Positions 35,641 through 45,509 of a stretch of DNA of 64,000 bases are shown here, in pieces (the first letter of the stretch is position 1; every line of letters begins with the position of its first letter). The DNA is from Platycnemis pennipes (lineage: Eukaryota; Arthropoda; Insecta; Odonata; Platycnemididae). The notes below the pieces were generated by a model. The model worked only from the letters and a program-made list of their open reading frames with translations. It was not told where the DNA came from and searched no databases. The stretch is taken from the NCBI GenBank assembly GCA_933228895.1, contig OW121852.1:53610872-53674871 (forward strand). Reading direction: 5' to 3'. The position numbers and the translations under genes were made by a program.

Positions 35641-35644
35641 ATCT

Positions 35645-36465
35645 CATCCCATAAATACCAGTATCCTACCCAGAGACCATGCTATCCGTATAAAGTAAGA
35701 GACTTATTTCAAACCTAATATGAGATACTATTTATATACATTACAATCGCACTTAACTTTATTAGAACATATAGTGATCGCTATTTATTTAAAAATTCAT
35801 TTCCCAATGTTAAACATATTGCACGATGCTTACCATAAACGTCAAATAAAATATACTTACTTATATTTAATATTCAATTGGCACCAATTACGTTGAAGCA
35901 GGAAAAGTAAAGGCCGGAAAAATAGTTGCGTTATCAACTATTTTTCCAGGAATACCTGATCGATTAGCAAAATTTTATCTTCATTTTAGTTTAAATTATT
36001 TTTAACAAAACTTATTCTTATTATGAGCACATATATATGGCGAAGCCGTTTCTCTCAAAACTGATGGTATTAAAAATTAACAATCTGCCAGTAGTGAAAT
36101 AGAGTAAAAGAACCTTAATTACCCTAAAACGATAAAATTCTCATTTTCGGTGCAAATATCTCAAACCACGTTAAATTAACTGAGCGTTCGTCGCATTCCT
36201 CTTTATGCTTTATTTCGGTTCATTCCTCTTCTGCCACCTCCCTTAACTCCTGCCGATCTCCCTTTCATCCTTCATTCTTTCCTCTCGCACCTAGCATTCT
36301 CACCCTCCCCTTGTCCCCGCTCCTGCAGTTTCATTGGTCGCAGTGGTTTGGGTGCATTTAAGGTCGATGGGGTCAAAGGTAGCGGGGATAGGAATGAACT
36401 GAACCTTACACGGTATAGTGCGGGCTCTTGTTTCCCGGCGCTGGAATTTATGTGCACATAGTGGG
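35645..36465. other. A+T-rich DNA, no gene seen
   Basis: Featureless to about 36220, then a short pyrimidine-rich stretch (36225-36330). Nothing recognised. Confidence 0.5.
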
Positions 36466-36469
36466 TAAG

Positions 36470-37000
36470 TCACTTTGGCTGAGGGGAGTTGTTAATTGGA
36501 GGTTTCTCGCGTCGAATAGCAGCGAGAGAGAGAGAGAGAGAGAGTAGAGAGAGAATGAGAGAGAGAGTGAGAGCGGGAGAAGGGTGGGATATGTCAGGGT
36601 TAGTAAGGGGTGGCCGAGGAGGAGGAGATGGCTGCGCGTGTAGGATAACGTTGTACTTCGGGAGAGGCCGGGAGAGGGGGATCGGTGAGGGTGAGATGCC
36701 GAGGTTGAGGTAGCGTTGCAAGGCGGGTGATGCAAAAAAAAAGCTGGAGATAGGCGACGGGGATTGGGGTCGGGGGACACGCTCTCGAGGGGTGGCAGTG
36801 AGGTGGGGGAGGGGAGGCGGGGGGTGGGAAAGGGAAGGGAAGGTGGGGTGGGGGGTCAGGGTCGGAAGTGAGGACAAAGATGAAGAGGGATTAAAGGTGG
36901 AAGGGGTCACCCTTTGGTGTAGATGGAGGGGAAGGGGGAGTCAGGGAGAAGGAACAGAAGGAGGAGCGGCGACCCGTGTGGTTTGCGAGGAGATCGGAGC
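36470..37000 (+). other. Long purine-rich tract with (GA)n microsatellite
   Basis: About 500 bases of G/A bias with an interrupted GA-dinucleotide repeat at 36524-36580 and many GGGGAGG strings. The long minus-strand frames here (36448-36780 and 36470-36910) are S/P/L rich and not coding. A CpG-bearing, more balanced segment follows to 37170. Confidence 0.65.
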
Positions 37001-37561
37001 TTTTATTTTTGCTTCGTTCGGAACCCGGCATCCTGTCAGTCCGAAAATTAAGTCGGATCCTCCTCCCGGGAGAGTAGATTTTCCGCGTATTTTTTTCTCC
37101 CTCGTCTTACGCTCCCATGTTTCTCTGACCGCCCTCGATGTTTCCCGTGGAGAGCGACTCCTGGCTGAGTGAAATTTCTGAAAGTCTGTCGGGTAATATT
37201 TCGCTACAAAATACAGACTCCGTCCTACTAGTTATAAGCAGAGACTGATTTTAATCAGAACCTTGAGTATGATTGCGCTTATTGACACCTAGGTCGGTTC
37301 CATTAAATGTTATGGAATCCTATCAAGTTTGCTCATATCATTCAGTCGGTTTTAGCAGGATTTTCGTTCTCCCATTCATGAGTGAGTATTCCTGCAGAGG
37401 GTTTTTTTCCTTGATGAACATCAGCATAAGTCCTTGCGTTTTTCCCACAGTTGTAAATATCTTTTTCACATATCTTTCTATCTACAATACTTATCAGGCA
37501 TTTGATGTTGCTGATTGTCTATGGCAAAATCACATTAGTACCATAACTCAAAATTATTCAG

Positions 37562-37759
37562 GTTCTCGACTTGGATAAAATTCAACTTGTTAATGCGCTA
37601 CAAGAAAATCTTGTTTTCCTACAAGGTGGCTGCAATTCGATCGGACTTACTGTGACTTTTTCCGGTAAAGCAAAGAGCAAAATCTCAAACCCTATACCCA
37701 AATTAAAATTATTGATGATTTACTTCGGTCCAAATATTGTTTCATCTCTCAATTCTAAG
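37562..37759 (+). CDS. Candidate internal exon, 66 codons, unrecognised
   Basis: The acceptor is AAAATTATTCAG, ending at 37561. The donor TTCTAAG|GTAAAAAT follows 37759 and is a good match to the consensus. The 198-base segment between them is open in phase 0 at both ends. It reads VLDLDKIQLVNALQENLVFL, then QGGCNSIGLTVTFSGKAKSK, and ends IVSSLNSK. Composition is protein-like, but no family is recognised. The minus-strand decayed LINE begins only about 150 bases downstream, so a mobile-element origin is an alternative, though the LINE reads the other way. Confidence 0.3.
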
Positions 37760-37899
37760 GTAAAAATTTCTCTTACTTAATCAATGATCAGCCCTTGCCA
37801 TATATTCCACAGATCCTTTGAATTCTAGCCCCTGTAATAGTTGTTTCCGAGGATGATGTTTATTTTTACTATGTTTTGTTAACTATATATTATCTGATA

Positions 37900-38772
37900 A
37901 AAACTGGAACTCATCAGAATGGTGGACATGGATAAACTATTCGCCGCCACTTAGTCCATCCTACATTTGGTGAACTTCAGCCTATCAACCTTATGCTTAT
38001 TTATTGCTAATTTAAATGCACACACCTTATCTTCCGTTCACCCTTCTTTCTTCGGCAAACAAACTTATCTCTTCGTCTTCTAAGAAGGCTTCTCCCTTAA
38101 TTTCATTCCACCTTGTTATTTGATGTATTACGCGGAGCACGGACCTTTTTCCTTCAGCTTGTCCCTATACTTCTTCGTTGAAAATTAGTTTAGAACCACG
38201 TGATCTTCACCATTTCTACACAGCATAATGCCACGTATGCATGATGGTTGTCATGTCCTACTCCCCTGTCAATAATTGTGTCGTCGGGAGTATATTACCG
38301 GTGTCTTTATCGTCAATTCCTCCTTAGATTGAAAAGCTGATAATTATATTCCCCATACTCCTTCATATTGAAGTAGTACTGCTTCTCTGGTGGGTGAAAG
38401 ATCCCAATTACTTTAAAATTCTCCCCTTGTACCGCAACTGTTATCTTCAGTTCTCTCTTCCGAGTACTTCCAATTAACCTTAATTTCATGTACTTGAAGT
38501 ACCTACCTACCCCATCGCATTCAGTTAGATCTCTTATCTCGAGAATCTGATTACAAAACGCGTTTTTACCACTCCTTTCTATTTCTTTGATACGTTCTGA
38601 CTCGGACTTTTTTAATCGCTTCTTCTAAGTAAATGTTGAAAATTGTCGGTCATAAATCTGCAGAGTTGTCTAACTCCCTTGCTTGAAACGGTGTCTATAT
38701 TTTATCGTTTTATGGTAGTTTCTGAGTGCTGCATGGATAACTTCTTGCGCTGTTGTTGGAGTGTTAAGAACA
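37900..38772 (-). mobile_element. Decayed LINE reverse-transcriptase region
   Basis: On the minus strand near 38590-38640 the reading PTIFNIYLEEAIKKVR matches the reverse-transcriptase block of LINEs (RQG-x-LSP-x-(L/I)FNIYLE-x-AI), and the preceding bases fit the RQG part after small shifts. Downstream pieces such as NFKVIGIFHPPEKQYY fit the weakly conserved region after the catalytic YADD block, but that block itself is not found. Many stops and frameshifts interrupt it. The body appears to continue beyond the MITE at 38778-39126. Confidence 0.55.
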
Positions 38773-38777
38773 GTATT

Positions 38778-39126
38778 CAATGGCGTAACTTGGCTTGAGC
38801 AAATGGGACAATGCCCCGAAAGTCAGAGCTTCGAGGGATCCGAAAATATACACTGTAAATCTTTTTAGGATTGTATATACACGTATAAACATATAATAAT
38901 GTGATTTATAAATGTATTATTATATGTTTATAAACATATATGTAAACATATATATGTTTAAATAAAATACACTATAAAACATAATAATATGTTTCGTTCA
39001 TGATAACCTATAAAATCAATAGCCTACAAATTGTATAAGCGGTAAATATTTTATTCAAGCTATAAGTTGAAGGGTTCCCATTCAAAGTTATGCCCCATGG
39101 TCGCCAACGGCCTAGTCACGCCACTG
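38778..39126. mobile_element. MITE nested in the decayed LINE
   Basis: The left end is CAATGGCGTAACTTGGC. The right end read inward is CAGTGGCGTGACTAGGC, so the inverted termini agree at about 14 of 17 positions. The inside is A+T-rich with its own hairpin (AAACATATAATAAT and its complement, 38888-38932). Flanks give at best a 5-bp duplication with one mismatch (GTATT / GTGTT). The CAGTGGCG terminus suggests a hAT-type element, but the 8-bp duplication expected for hAT is not evident. Confidence 0.6.
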
Positions 39127-39131
39127 GTGTT

Positions 39132-40900
39132 CATCCCTCTTTTTATCTAACCCTTGGCTTTCTAATGATTTGCAATATCGGGTTCAGACCAAATACCTAC
39201 CAGATCTCAAATGGCATGAATGCTACGTAGTATGACTTGCCAGCATATGTGTATCACTTTTTCATCACTTAACCGTGTGTAAAGTGTGACCTCAAACGCT
39301 CCTCCTTTCAGCCTGATTCCTAATCTGTTATCGGTTATTAGCTCCCTTCATTCAGCCCTTATTGGTAATAGGTTCACACCAGTTTTTAGTCTAATAGCAA
39401 AAGCATCTAAAGGAGCAATTTAGAATTTCAGATGACTACAGATACAGTATTCTGTAAGAGAACAACGACCCTATCTCTCCGTTTTCCCTCGTTTTTGGTG
39501 TCGTAATCTGCGTTATCCTCGGAATCCTCCAGTTCAGCACTATCTGAGTTGTTTTCGATTATAATTAATTGGGTCTCTTTGGCAATATTTCTGTTGCGCA
39601 AGAAGATTTTTCCATTGACTTAACCTAATTCATTATCCTTATCCTTCAACTCCCGCCTCGCTTCACAAAATTCATTTAGGATTACACTCGTCTTCCTCCA
39701 CCTTTCCATCGCTTATTTTCAATCGCCTTCCAGGATATTTCCCTTTGAATATTTCCTCTTTTTTCGTTTCCTTTCTTCGTCTGCTACTCAAAGTTTTTCT
39801 TCCTTAAGTTTATGTATTTCTTTCCCACTACAGATAACCTCTTCACAAAACAGGTCAAGAATCATTTGGCGTTACATCTTCCATGTTACTTCCCTTGATT
39901 CTGCCGTAGTATCTTTCCACCAGCTCGCCCATTGCTTTCCATAATTCTCGAATGACTTGTTCTTTAGTTACTCACAGTGAGATTTCTTGTCTTCAATTCT
40001 TGACTTCTTGTATATTCTACTTCAGGGTCCGTTACGTGCTTCGTCATCTTTCACAACTTCCATACTCATGAACTGTTCATTTACTCCCGCAATCATCCTC
40101 TTCAGATCATTCCATTTGCCTATTTCTATACTGGTTTTACTTCCTTTATCCATTCATCATCGACGATCGCAACAATTTTTTTTGCCAGATTGTCCTCCAT
40201 GAATTTTGTTCACTCAGTTTTGGTGTTTATTCTTTAGCATTCTAGACAACTTTCCATGATTATGACATTCTGGTCAGTATTATTTACAAACGTGGGGTAT
40301 ATTTTGTGCTGTTTGGCTACATTTTATGTCTCCGAGTGATAGAAGAGACAATATCATGTCAAACGCGGTTGCGCAACATTACCTTCCGTGCTAATTTTCA
40401 TAAATATCTGTGTTTTTGTAACCATATTCTTCTGGTTGAAAAATTCCAATAGGTTAATGGAATGGAATTTCGTTTCCTATCTTGAACTGTCCTACACTGC
40501 AGCATTCTTTGCTCTCTCATATCAATACATCGTTGTCACTCATTATTGTTGATTGCTTCCTCGCGTTAAATGGGTTTCTCTTTTACTGAGAGTTTTATTC
40601 AGTTAGCAGCATGATAGGTCGAATTCTTCATTCCACTGGCCCGTAATACACGAATACCATTGCGCCTTTTCCGCATTTATTTTATACTCCTCTAACCTGA
40701 TACCTAGAATGCTCTCATTGTTCTGCCATCACGCCTTATATCTTTCTCAGCAATTTTTCTTCAGGATAACGCTAAAATCTGGTATCTTTAGCTTGTCTCT
40801 TGAGTGCAGATATTAGTATGCTTTACCCCAAAAGCTTCTCTTTTACGACCATCATTTTATGTAGACTGAGATGTTTTAACTCCAAACTCAATATTTCTAC
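39132..40900 (-). mobile_element. Probable 5-prime continuation of the decayed LINE
   Basis: On the minus strand this long stretch gives many short but protein-like open pieces in alternating frames, for example GIFQPEEYGYKNTDIY, KGAMVFVYYGPVE and a lysine/glutamate-rich part (HKLKEEKL, ADEERKRKKRKYSKGN). The plus strand is correspondingly T/C-rich. Position and strand fit the part of a LINE upstream of its reverse transcriptase. I cannot point to endonuclease catalytic residues, so the assignment rests mainly on continuity. Confidence 0.35.
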
Positions 40901-40904
40901 TTTA

Positions 40905-41620
40905 TTCTAATTCTTGTTTATTTAAAAATGAAGGTAGTTTTGATCGATTATGTTAACAACATCAAAAATTCAAGACATCAAGTTTTCACTTTTCAAAACA
41001 GGTGCCGCAAAAATTCATATTGATAAAACAAAATAAATCTAATTAGAGCCTACCTTCTGACTCGTATGATAGCTAAATAGGGAGGAAAAGCAAACTAAAC
41101 TAACTAAAAAATTTGGTTGGTAGCACAATTGGCCAATGGAGATCAAAGCCAACTCAGTTCGTAATGATATGACTGTGAAATCGATAACAGAATTAATTGT
41201 TGATCCCGCTTTGATTGTTCTGATCGTAGGTGCGTTACAAATGGTAGGCACAGTGGCTGTATGGGCGATGCTTGAAGTATCATCAAATCCTTCGACAACC
41301 TCTCTATAGTCAAGTTAAAGTAATAAATTAGTCAAGAATCATTTCTTCATACCATTCCTATGCATTGTTATTTTTTCCACCAATCCATAACCAGGGATCC
41401 GGAGTTCAATATTTTCGTTTCCTCCGATTGCTTCATTTACTCAGGTTTGGTTGAAGTGAATTGCGGTCCGAAGGGAAGAAAGTAACTATTCAGAAGAGCG
41501 CTGGCGAATATTTCGAATTCGCCACACAAACGGCTGAAACACAACTGGAAGGAGGAGGGCGGTAATGAATGTGCAAGGGTCACCACCGCACCGTTTTGCG
41601 GGCCGTCGATGGCCATCTGC
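40905..41620. other. Non-coding, nothing recognised
   Basis: A+T-rich sequence. The 70-codon minus-strand frame at 41039-41251 has no recognised motif. Confidence 0.4.
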
Positions 41621-41627
41621 GGCTCAC

Positions 41628-41723
41628 GGACTTGTACCCGCAGATAAATTGCTCGTACTGGTCGGGGGAGTTGATGCAGTCCCTGCAGCTTCTTTAGTGC
41701 GGAGTCGTGCATCCAAAGCTCGC
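41628..41723 (-). CDS. Candidate internal exon, unrecognised
   Basis: This lies in a local GC-rich patch inside a 98-codon open minus-strand frame (41437-41733). On the minus strand an acceptor-like ATTATGCCGTTAG precedes 41723 and a donor-like AAGTCC|GTGAGC follows 41628. The 31 complete codons read ELWMHDSALKKLQGLHQLPR, then PVRAIYLRVQV. A second frame of the same strand contains CRDCINSPDQYEQFICGYK, which also looks protein-like, so the correct frame is uncertain. No family recognised. Confidence 0.25.
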
Positions 41724-41739
41724 CTAACGGCATAATGGT

Positions 41740-42200
41740 TTTTTCCAGGAGTCCCTGTCGAATTTTTTATCTTTAGCGTGAGCGTAACTTACTGTAGTTG
41801 TACCGGAGAAAGCATAAAATTAAATCAAGTAAACTAAGTAACTTAATTTTCTTTAGGAGCCGGGAGTGGTACTCAACATTTTCAACGAAATATTCTTCCC
41901 ATAATGAACACAGAATGAAAGTGCCACATCTATTACTGATTTATGATATATGTAGTTTTTTTTAAAGATACATACTATAGATTATGTAGCAGTAAGAATC
42001 GCATTTAAGCACTTTCGGCTCATGCCAACTGAATTGCTATTCTTTGACTGTACAGCGAGTCTTCGTCGCATTTTGCTGTCATTTACCCATCATAAATTAA
42101 AACGGAAGAAATGCCTTCATTGAGGATTAAAAAAGCAAAACAAATTAGTTACTTATATTGCACATCATAAGTTTTAGGCATTATATTCTGACGTGTTAAA
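41740..42200. other. A+T-rich DNA beyond the 3-prime edge of the LINE reverse transcriptase
   Basis: No continuation of the reverse-transcriptase C-terminus is visible after its stop at 42208, so the element is truncated or replaced here. Confidence 0.4.
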
Positions 42201-42207
42201 CATATTT

Positions 42208-43372
42208 TTATAGCGGCTTTGAAATAAATTGAAAAAACAATTTAATTTGTTGCACTATTGCTCGTTTTTGTAGGATAAATGCTGTGAAGTAAGATGTAAG
42301 AGCTTGAGGATCAGTTATTTCGGTGTAGCGGTATAGGAGACCTAATAGAGACATGGCTTTGCTCTTGATTGAATGAATGTGATCCGAGAAGTTCAGTTTA
42401 CTGCCAGTTAATACACCTAAATCCTTCACAGCCAAAACACGTTGAAGAGGCTCAGAGTCAACGGAATAGTGAAATGTAATAGGGGATTTTTCAAGAGAAA
42501 TAGACATGGAGTTGCATTCCCTTGAATTCAAGTTGAGCTTCCAGGTATTGCACCATTTTGCAGTCAAATCTAAGGCATTCTGAAGGACTTTGCAGCCCAA
42601 GGTAGTGTGAATTTGTTTGAATATTTTACAGTCGTCGGCATAGAGTAGTGTATTAGCTTGGGAGGGAGACACAAGGGTGGCCAGGTCATTAATGAAGAGG
42701 TTAAATAGATATGGCCCCAGGACACTACCTTGAGGAACACCAGATGTTACCGGGGACCAATGAGAAGAAGTGCCTGTAAGTATAACCCGCTGAGTTCTAT
42801 TGCTAAGAAAGGATTTGATGAGATCAATGAAACTGCCGTGTACGTTGAACCGTTGATTAAGCTTGTGAAAGAGGAGGGTATGGTCGAGAGAGTCAAAGGC
42901 TTTGGAGAAATCAAGAAATATGGCATCAAGTTGTGTATTTTTTGCTATTGAGTTGACAGCGTGGTGATGGAAGACAGCTGGGTTAGTTAGACAAGAACGA
43001 TTAGGAAGGAAACCATGTTGATTATTCGACAGGGCAGGGGATGTAAAGTAGTATAATCTGTGGAAGATAATCCTCTCAGAGACAGTGGATAGGATTGGTA
43101 GTAATAAAATCGGGCGATAGTTAGCAACTTCACATTTAGGACCAGTTTTGTGAATAGGAATGTTTGCCATTTTCCATTGGAGCGGAAAGACGCCGAGTGT
43201 GAAGCAGCGATTCAACAGGAGACTCAGAGTATTTGCGAGGGAGGGGGCGAAGTTACGAACAAAGATAGGACTGAGGCCATCAGGACCTGGTGAACGGTGG
43301 AGAGGTATTTTTGAAAGAAAGTGAAATACCTCCTGTGGATCGGTCTCTATGCGGGTCTCTATTAAGTACCAA
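42208..43372 (-). mobile_element. Truncated LINE reverse transcriptase, catalytic motif intact
   Basis: This is the best coding region of the window. The minus-strand frame is open for about 388 codons between stops. The upstream part reads HRSPGPDGLSPIFVRNFAPS, then VFPLQWKMANIPIHKTG and VANYRPI. It continues through QHGFLPNRSC, AIFLDFSKAFDSLDH, TSGVPQGSVLGPYLFNLFIN and LLYADDCKIF, that is, reverse-transcriptase motifs in order with the YADD aspartates present. It ends with DLGVL and a connecting stretch, then TSYFTAFI followed by unrelated residues. The endonuclease domain and the usual C-terminal third are missing, so this is a 5- and 3-prime truncated copy of a Jockey/CR1/L2-like LINE. 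Few frame errors suggest it is younger than the LINE at 38-41 kb. Confidence 0.9.
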
Positions 43373-43379
43373 ATAATTT

Positions 43380-44875
43380 ATTCAAGACGAATAATTCAAA
43401 ATGGAGAATTAAAGATAGGCTAGGGCAGGTAAAATAGTTTGAAAAAGAAAAGGTTAGTAAAGAGTTAAATGAATGTGACTTGTAGAGTTGTGAGGGCCCA
43501 AGATCTGGTCTCAGGGGAGAGATGACATGAATACAAAGAATGGTTGAGAGATGTGGGTGAGGCGAAGAATGGGAAAAGCGCGATAGAGGGAGAGATTGGC
43601 AAATATTGTAGTGATGAGCGTACTGAGGGAATAGAGTAGGTTGCCGGTTAAAAATAGGAGAAGGTTCTTGGAAAAACTTATGAGAGGTAATCGATTAATA
43701 AAGATGTTAAAGCGAGGTTGATAAGGGTTCCAGTGGTTATTATAAAGGCGAAGACGATTTGCTGCACCGAAAAATGAAATAGTGTGAGGAAGGAAGTAGG
43801 TATTCAAAAATATATAAGCAAAGTAGAGTTTTTTATAAAAAAATACGGTCAATTTTACTTTTTGAGTTGGTAATGAAAACTAACCTCATAAATTTCAAGA
43901 GATGACTTTCTTTCTCGTATTCTAAAAATAAGCCATAAAATCAACTCCTTAGCTATTCTTTTTACTCTGCAATACAACGAGAATATTATATGCCACCTTA
44001 CATTTTGTGGGATTCTCTGCTTTCCCAATAGTTATGCCCCTAAGTTGTTCTGTTTAATAACAATTATCCTAAGTATATTTGAATCAAAAACATCAAGTTC
44101 TTTAACATGTTCGTTCCACCTTGGCAGAATTTCCGTCGATTCTCTTAGAAACTTTCATGCCTCCACTCATAGTTAAGTTGTACTTTTCAATGAAGTTCCT
44201 CTGCAAGGAGGCCTTGAGGTACTTATTGAACCAACCACTTCGCTGAATCTTCGCTTCGATGAATCACCCAAAGAGCCCAAAAGCTTTGTTGAAAGCCAAC
44301 ATGCCCCCTATGGATAAGGAGCCCAGACGTACTCTTTTTCAGAGTACATGCTCTCTTTTTTAGCTTATTTTTTATTGTACCCTCTCTTTTTTCTAATCAG
44401 TCTAAATGAATGTACTCCTTTTGCTGTGATGCTAATGAACAAAATGGCAATCTTTAAGTAACCATCAACGTATAAAAACTGGAAACTCAATGCTAGTGTT
44501 TGGGAGGTGGAAGAGTTAAATACATTTTATCGGAATTGTAAAGCTCTGGGTTCATCCCTATTTTTTTGACTATTCTTCAAAACTCTCTTCAGTGAATTCT
44601 CGAATTAACCATGAACGATAACAATGAGAAGTGACATCGAAGCAGGAAAACGAAAACTACAAATCATTAAACGCAGAAAATGTGTAATAATTTCAAAATT
44701 CAAATAAATAACCGGAGAAATGTACAATCAGAGAAATACCGCTCACTAACACTTGCGAAGAGTCAAATATATGGATTCAGATCTACATCCCAGAACGGTA
44801 AATTTGCTTCCTTTAATGAACCAAAAAAGACCGACACGCTGCGGGAAGAATGTGCACTGAAAATGGATGAACATT
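43380..44875. other. Non-coding or unrecognised; minus-strand frame at 43511-43852
   Basis: A 113-codon minus-strand frame just upstream of the reverse transcriptase is rich in L, F, S and N (for example NPYQPRFNIFINRLPLIS). It lies where other LINE sequence might be expected, but no motif supports it. The remainder is A+T-rich with short frames. Confidence 0.3.
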
Positions 44876-44887
44876 AGGCAACCCAAC

Positions 44888-44925
44888 CTCGGCTTTCGGC
44901 GAGCAGTCGCACGGTGCTCGCCGAA
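44888..44925. repeat. Short GC-rich hairpin
   Basis: CGGCGAGCA and TGCTCGCCG form a perfect 9-bp stem around GTCGCACGG, just upstream of the piggyBac-like miniature element. Confidence 0.5.
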
Positions 44926-44939
44926 TATCTGGTGCCACC

Positions 44940-45009
44940 TTAACCCTTACACTACCATTTTTTTCTCCTTATCGGGACATATGTGTCCCGTTGGTAGTCT
45001 AAGGGTTAA
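44940..45009. mobile_element. Very short piggyBac-like MITE (TTAA target)
   Basis: The 70-bp unit starts TTAACCCTTACACTACCA and ends in the near-perfect complement (read inward TTAACCCTTAGACTACCA), with one mismatch in 18. TTAA at both ends plus CCCTT termini is the piggyBac signature. The centre, CGGGACATATGTGTCCCG, folds as a 7-bp stem with a TATG loop, so the whole element can form one long hairpin. Too small to encode anything. Confidence 0.75.
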
Positions 45010-45055
45010 GACTGAAGAATCATAGTAAACAAAGTATCAGCTCCTCATCCTATCT

Positions 45056-45345
45056 ATTAGGGATATGAATAACGGTAAACATATCCAGTACGAGTGTAGC
45101 AATGAATAACATTGGTAGCTGCATGTTGGTGTAAGGACTTATAGCTAACCCAACTAACGGCATGTTTTTGCATGTATGTTTTGCTATTTTTATCTTTTTC
45201 TAAATAGCGTAGTTTTGAACAGTACCTATACAAGTACTAATCCTTTATTTATGCATGATATATAGTGCATGTTTGGTGAGAGTTCACCCCCTGCCACACA
45301 CCTTTATGGTGGCTTGAGGGTATTATGTAGATTTAGATGATGTAG
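45056..45345 (+). mobile_element. 5-prime-truncated LINE copy (3-prime end only)
   Basis: From TATTAGGGATAT onward it is clearly the same sequence as 52.74-53.03 kb: GTACGAGTGTAGCAATG, GGTAGCTGCATGTTGGT, TGCATGTATG, TTTTGAACAGTACCTATACA and CACACACCTTTATGGTGGCT, ending in a GTAGAT-type tail. It holds only the last codons and the 3-prime untranslated region, the usual result of incomplete reverse transcription. Confidence 0.85.
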
Positions 45346-45412
45346 ATGAATTGTTTCGAAAGATATTGGTGGAAATGGTATCAAACAAATCGGGTTATCT
45401 ACAGATACTTCA

Positions 45413-45505
45413 GGCATTGCAGGACGCATCGTCAGGCAATGATGCCTGATATATATAATATATAATCATTTATGCCTCATTGCCTGATGATGCGTCCTAC
45501 AATGG
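45413..45505. repeat. Foldback element with about 30-bp arms
   Basis: CATTGCAGGACGCATCGTC and its onward sequence are mirrored by the complement of CATTGTAGGACGCATCATC on the right. The arms enclose an A+T-rich loop of about 30 nt (ATATATAATATATAATCATT). No clear target-site duplication. Confidence 0.6.
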
Positions 45506-45509
45506 CCGC

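Noticed and set aside
36448..36910. Two overlapping minus-strand frames of 110 and 146 codons
   Set aside because: They read through a GA-rich tract and its GA microsatellite, giving S/L/P repeats. Not a gene.
43511..43852. 113-codon minus-strand frame next to the reverse transcriptase
   Set aside because: Position is suggestive of LINE sequence, but no diagnostic motif could be seen, so it is not called as part of the element.
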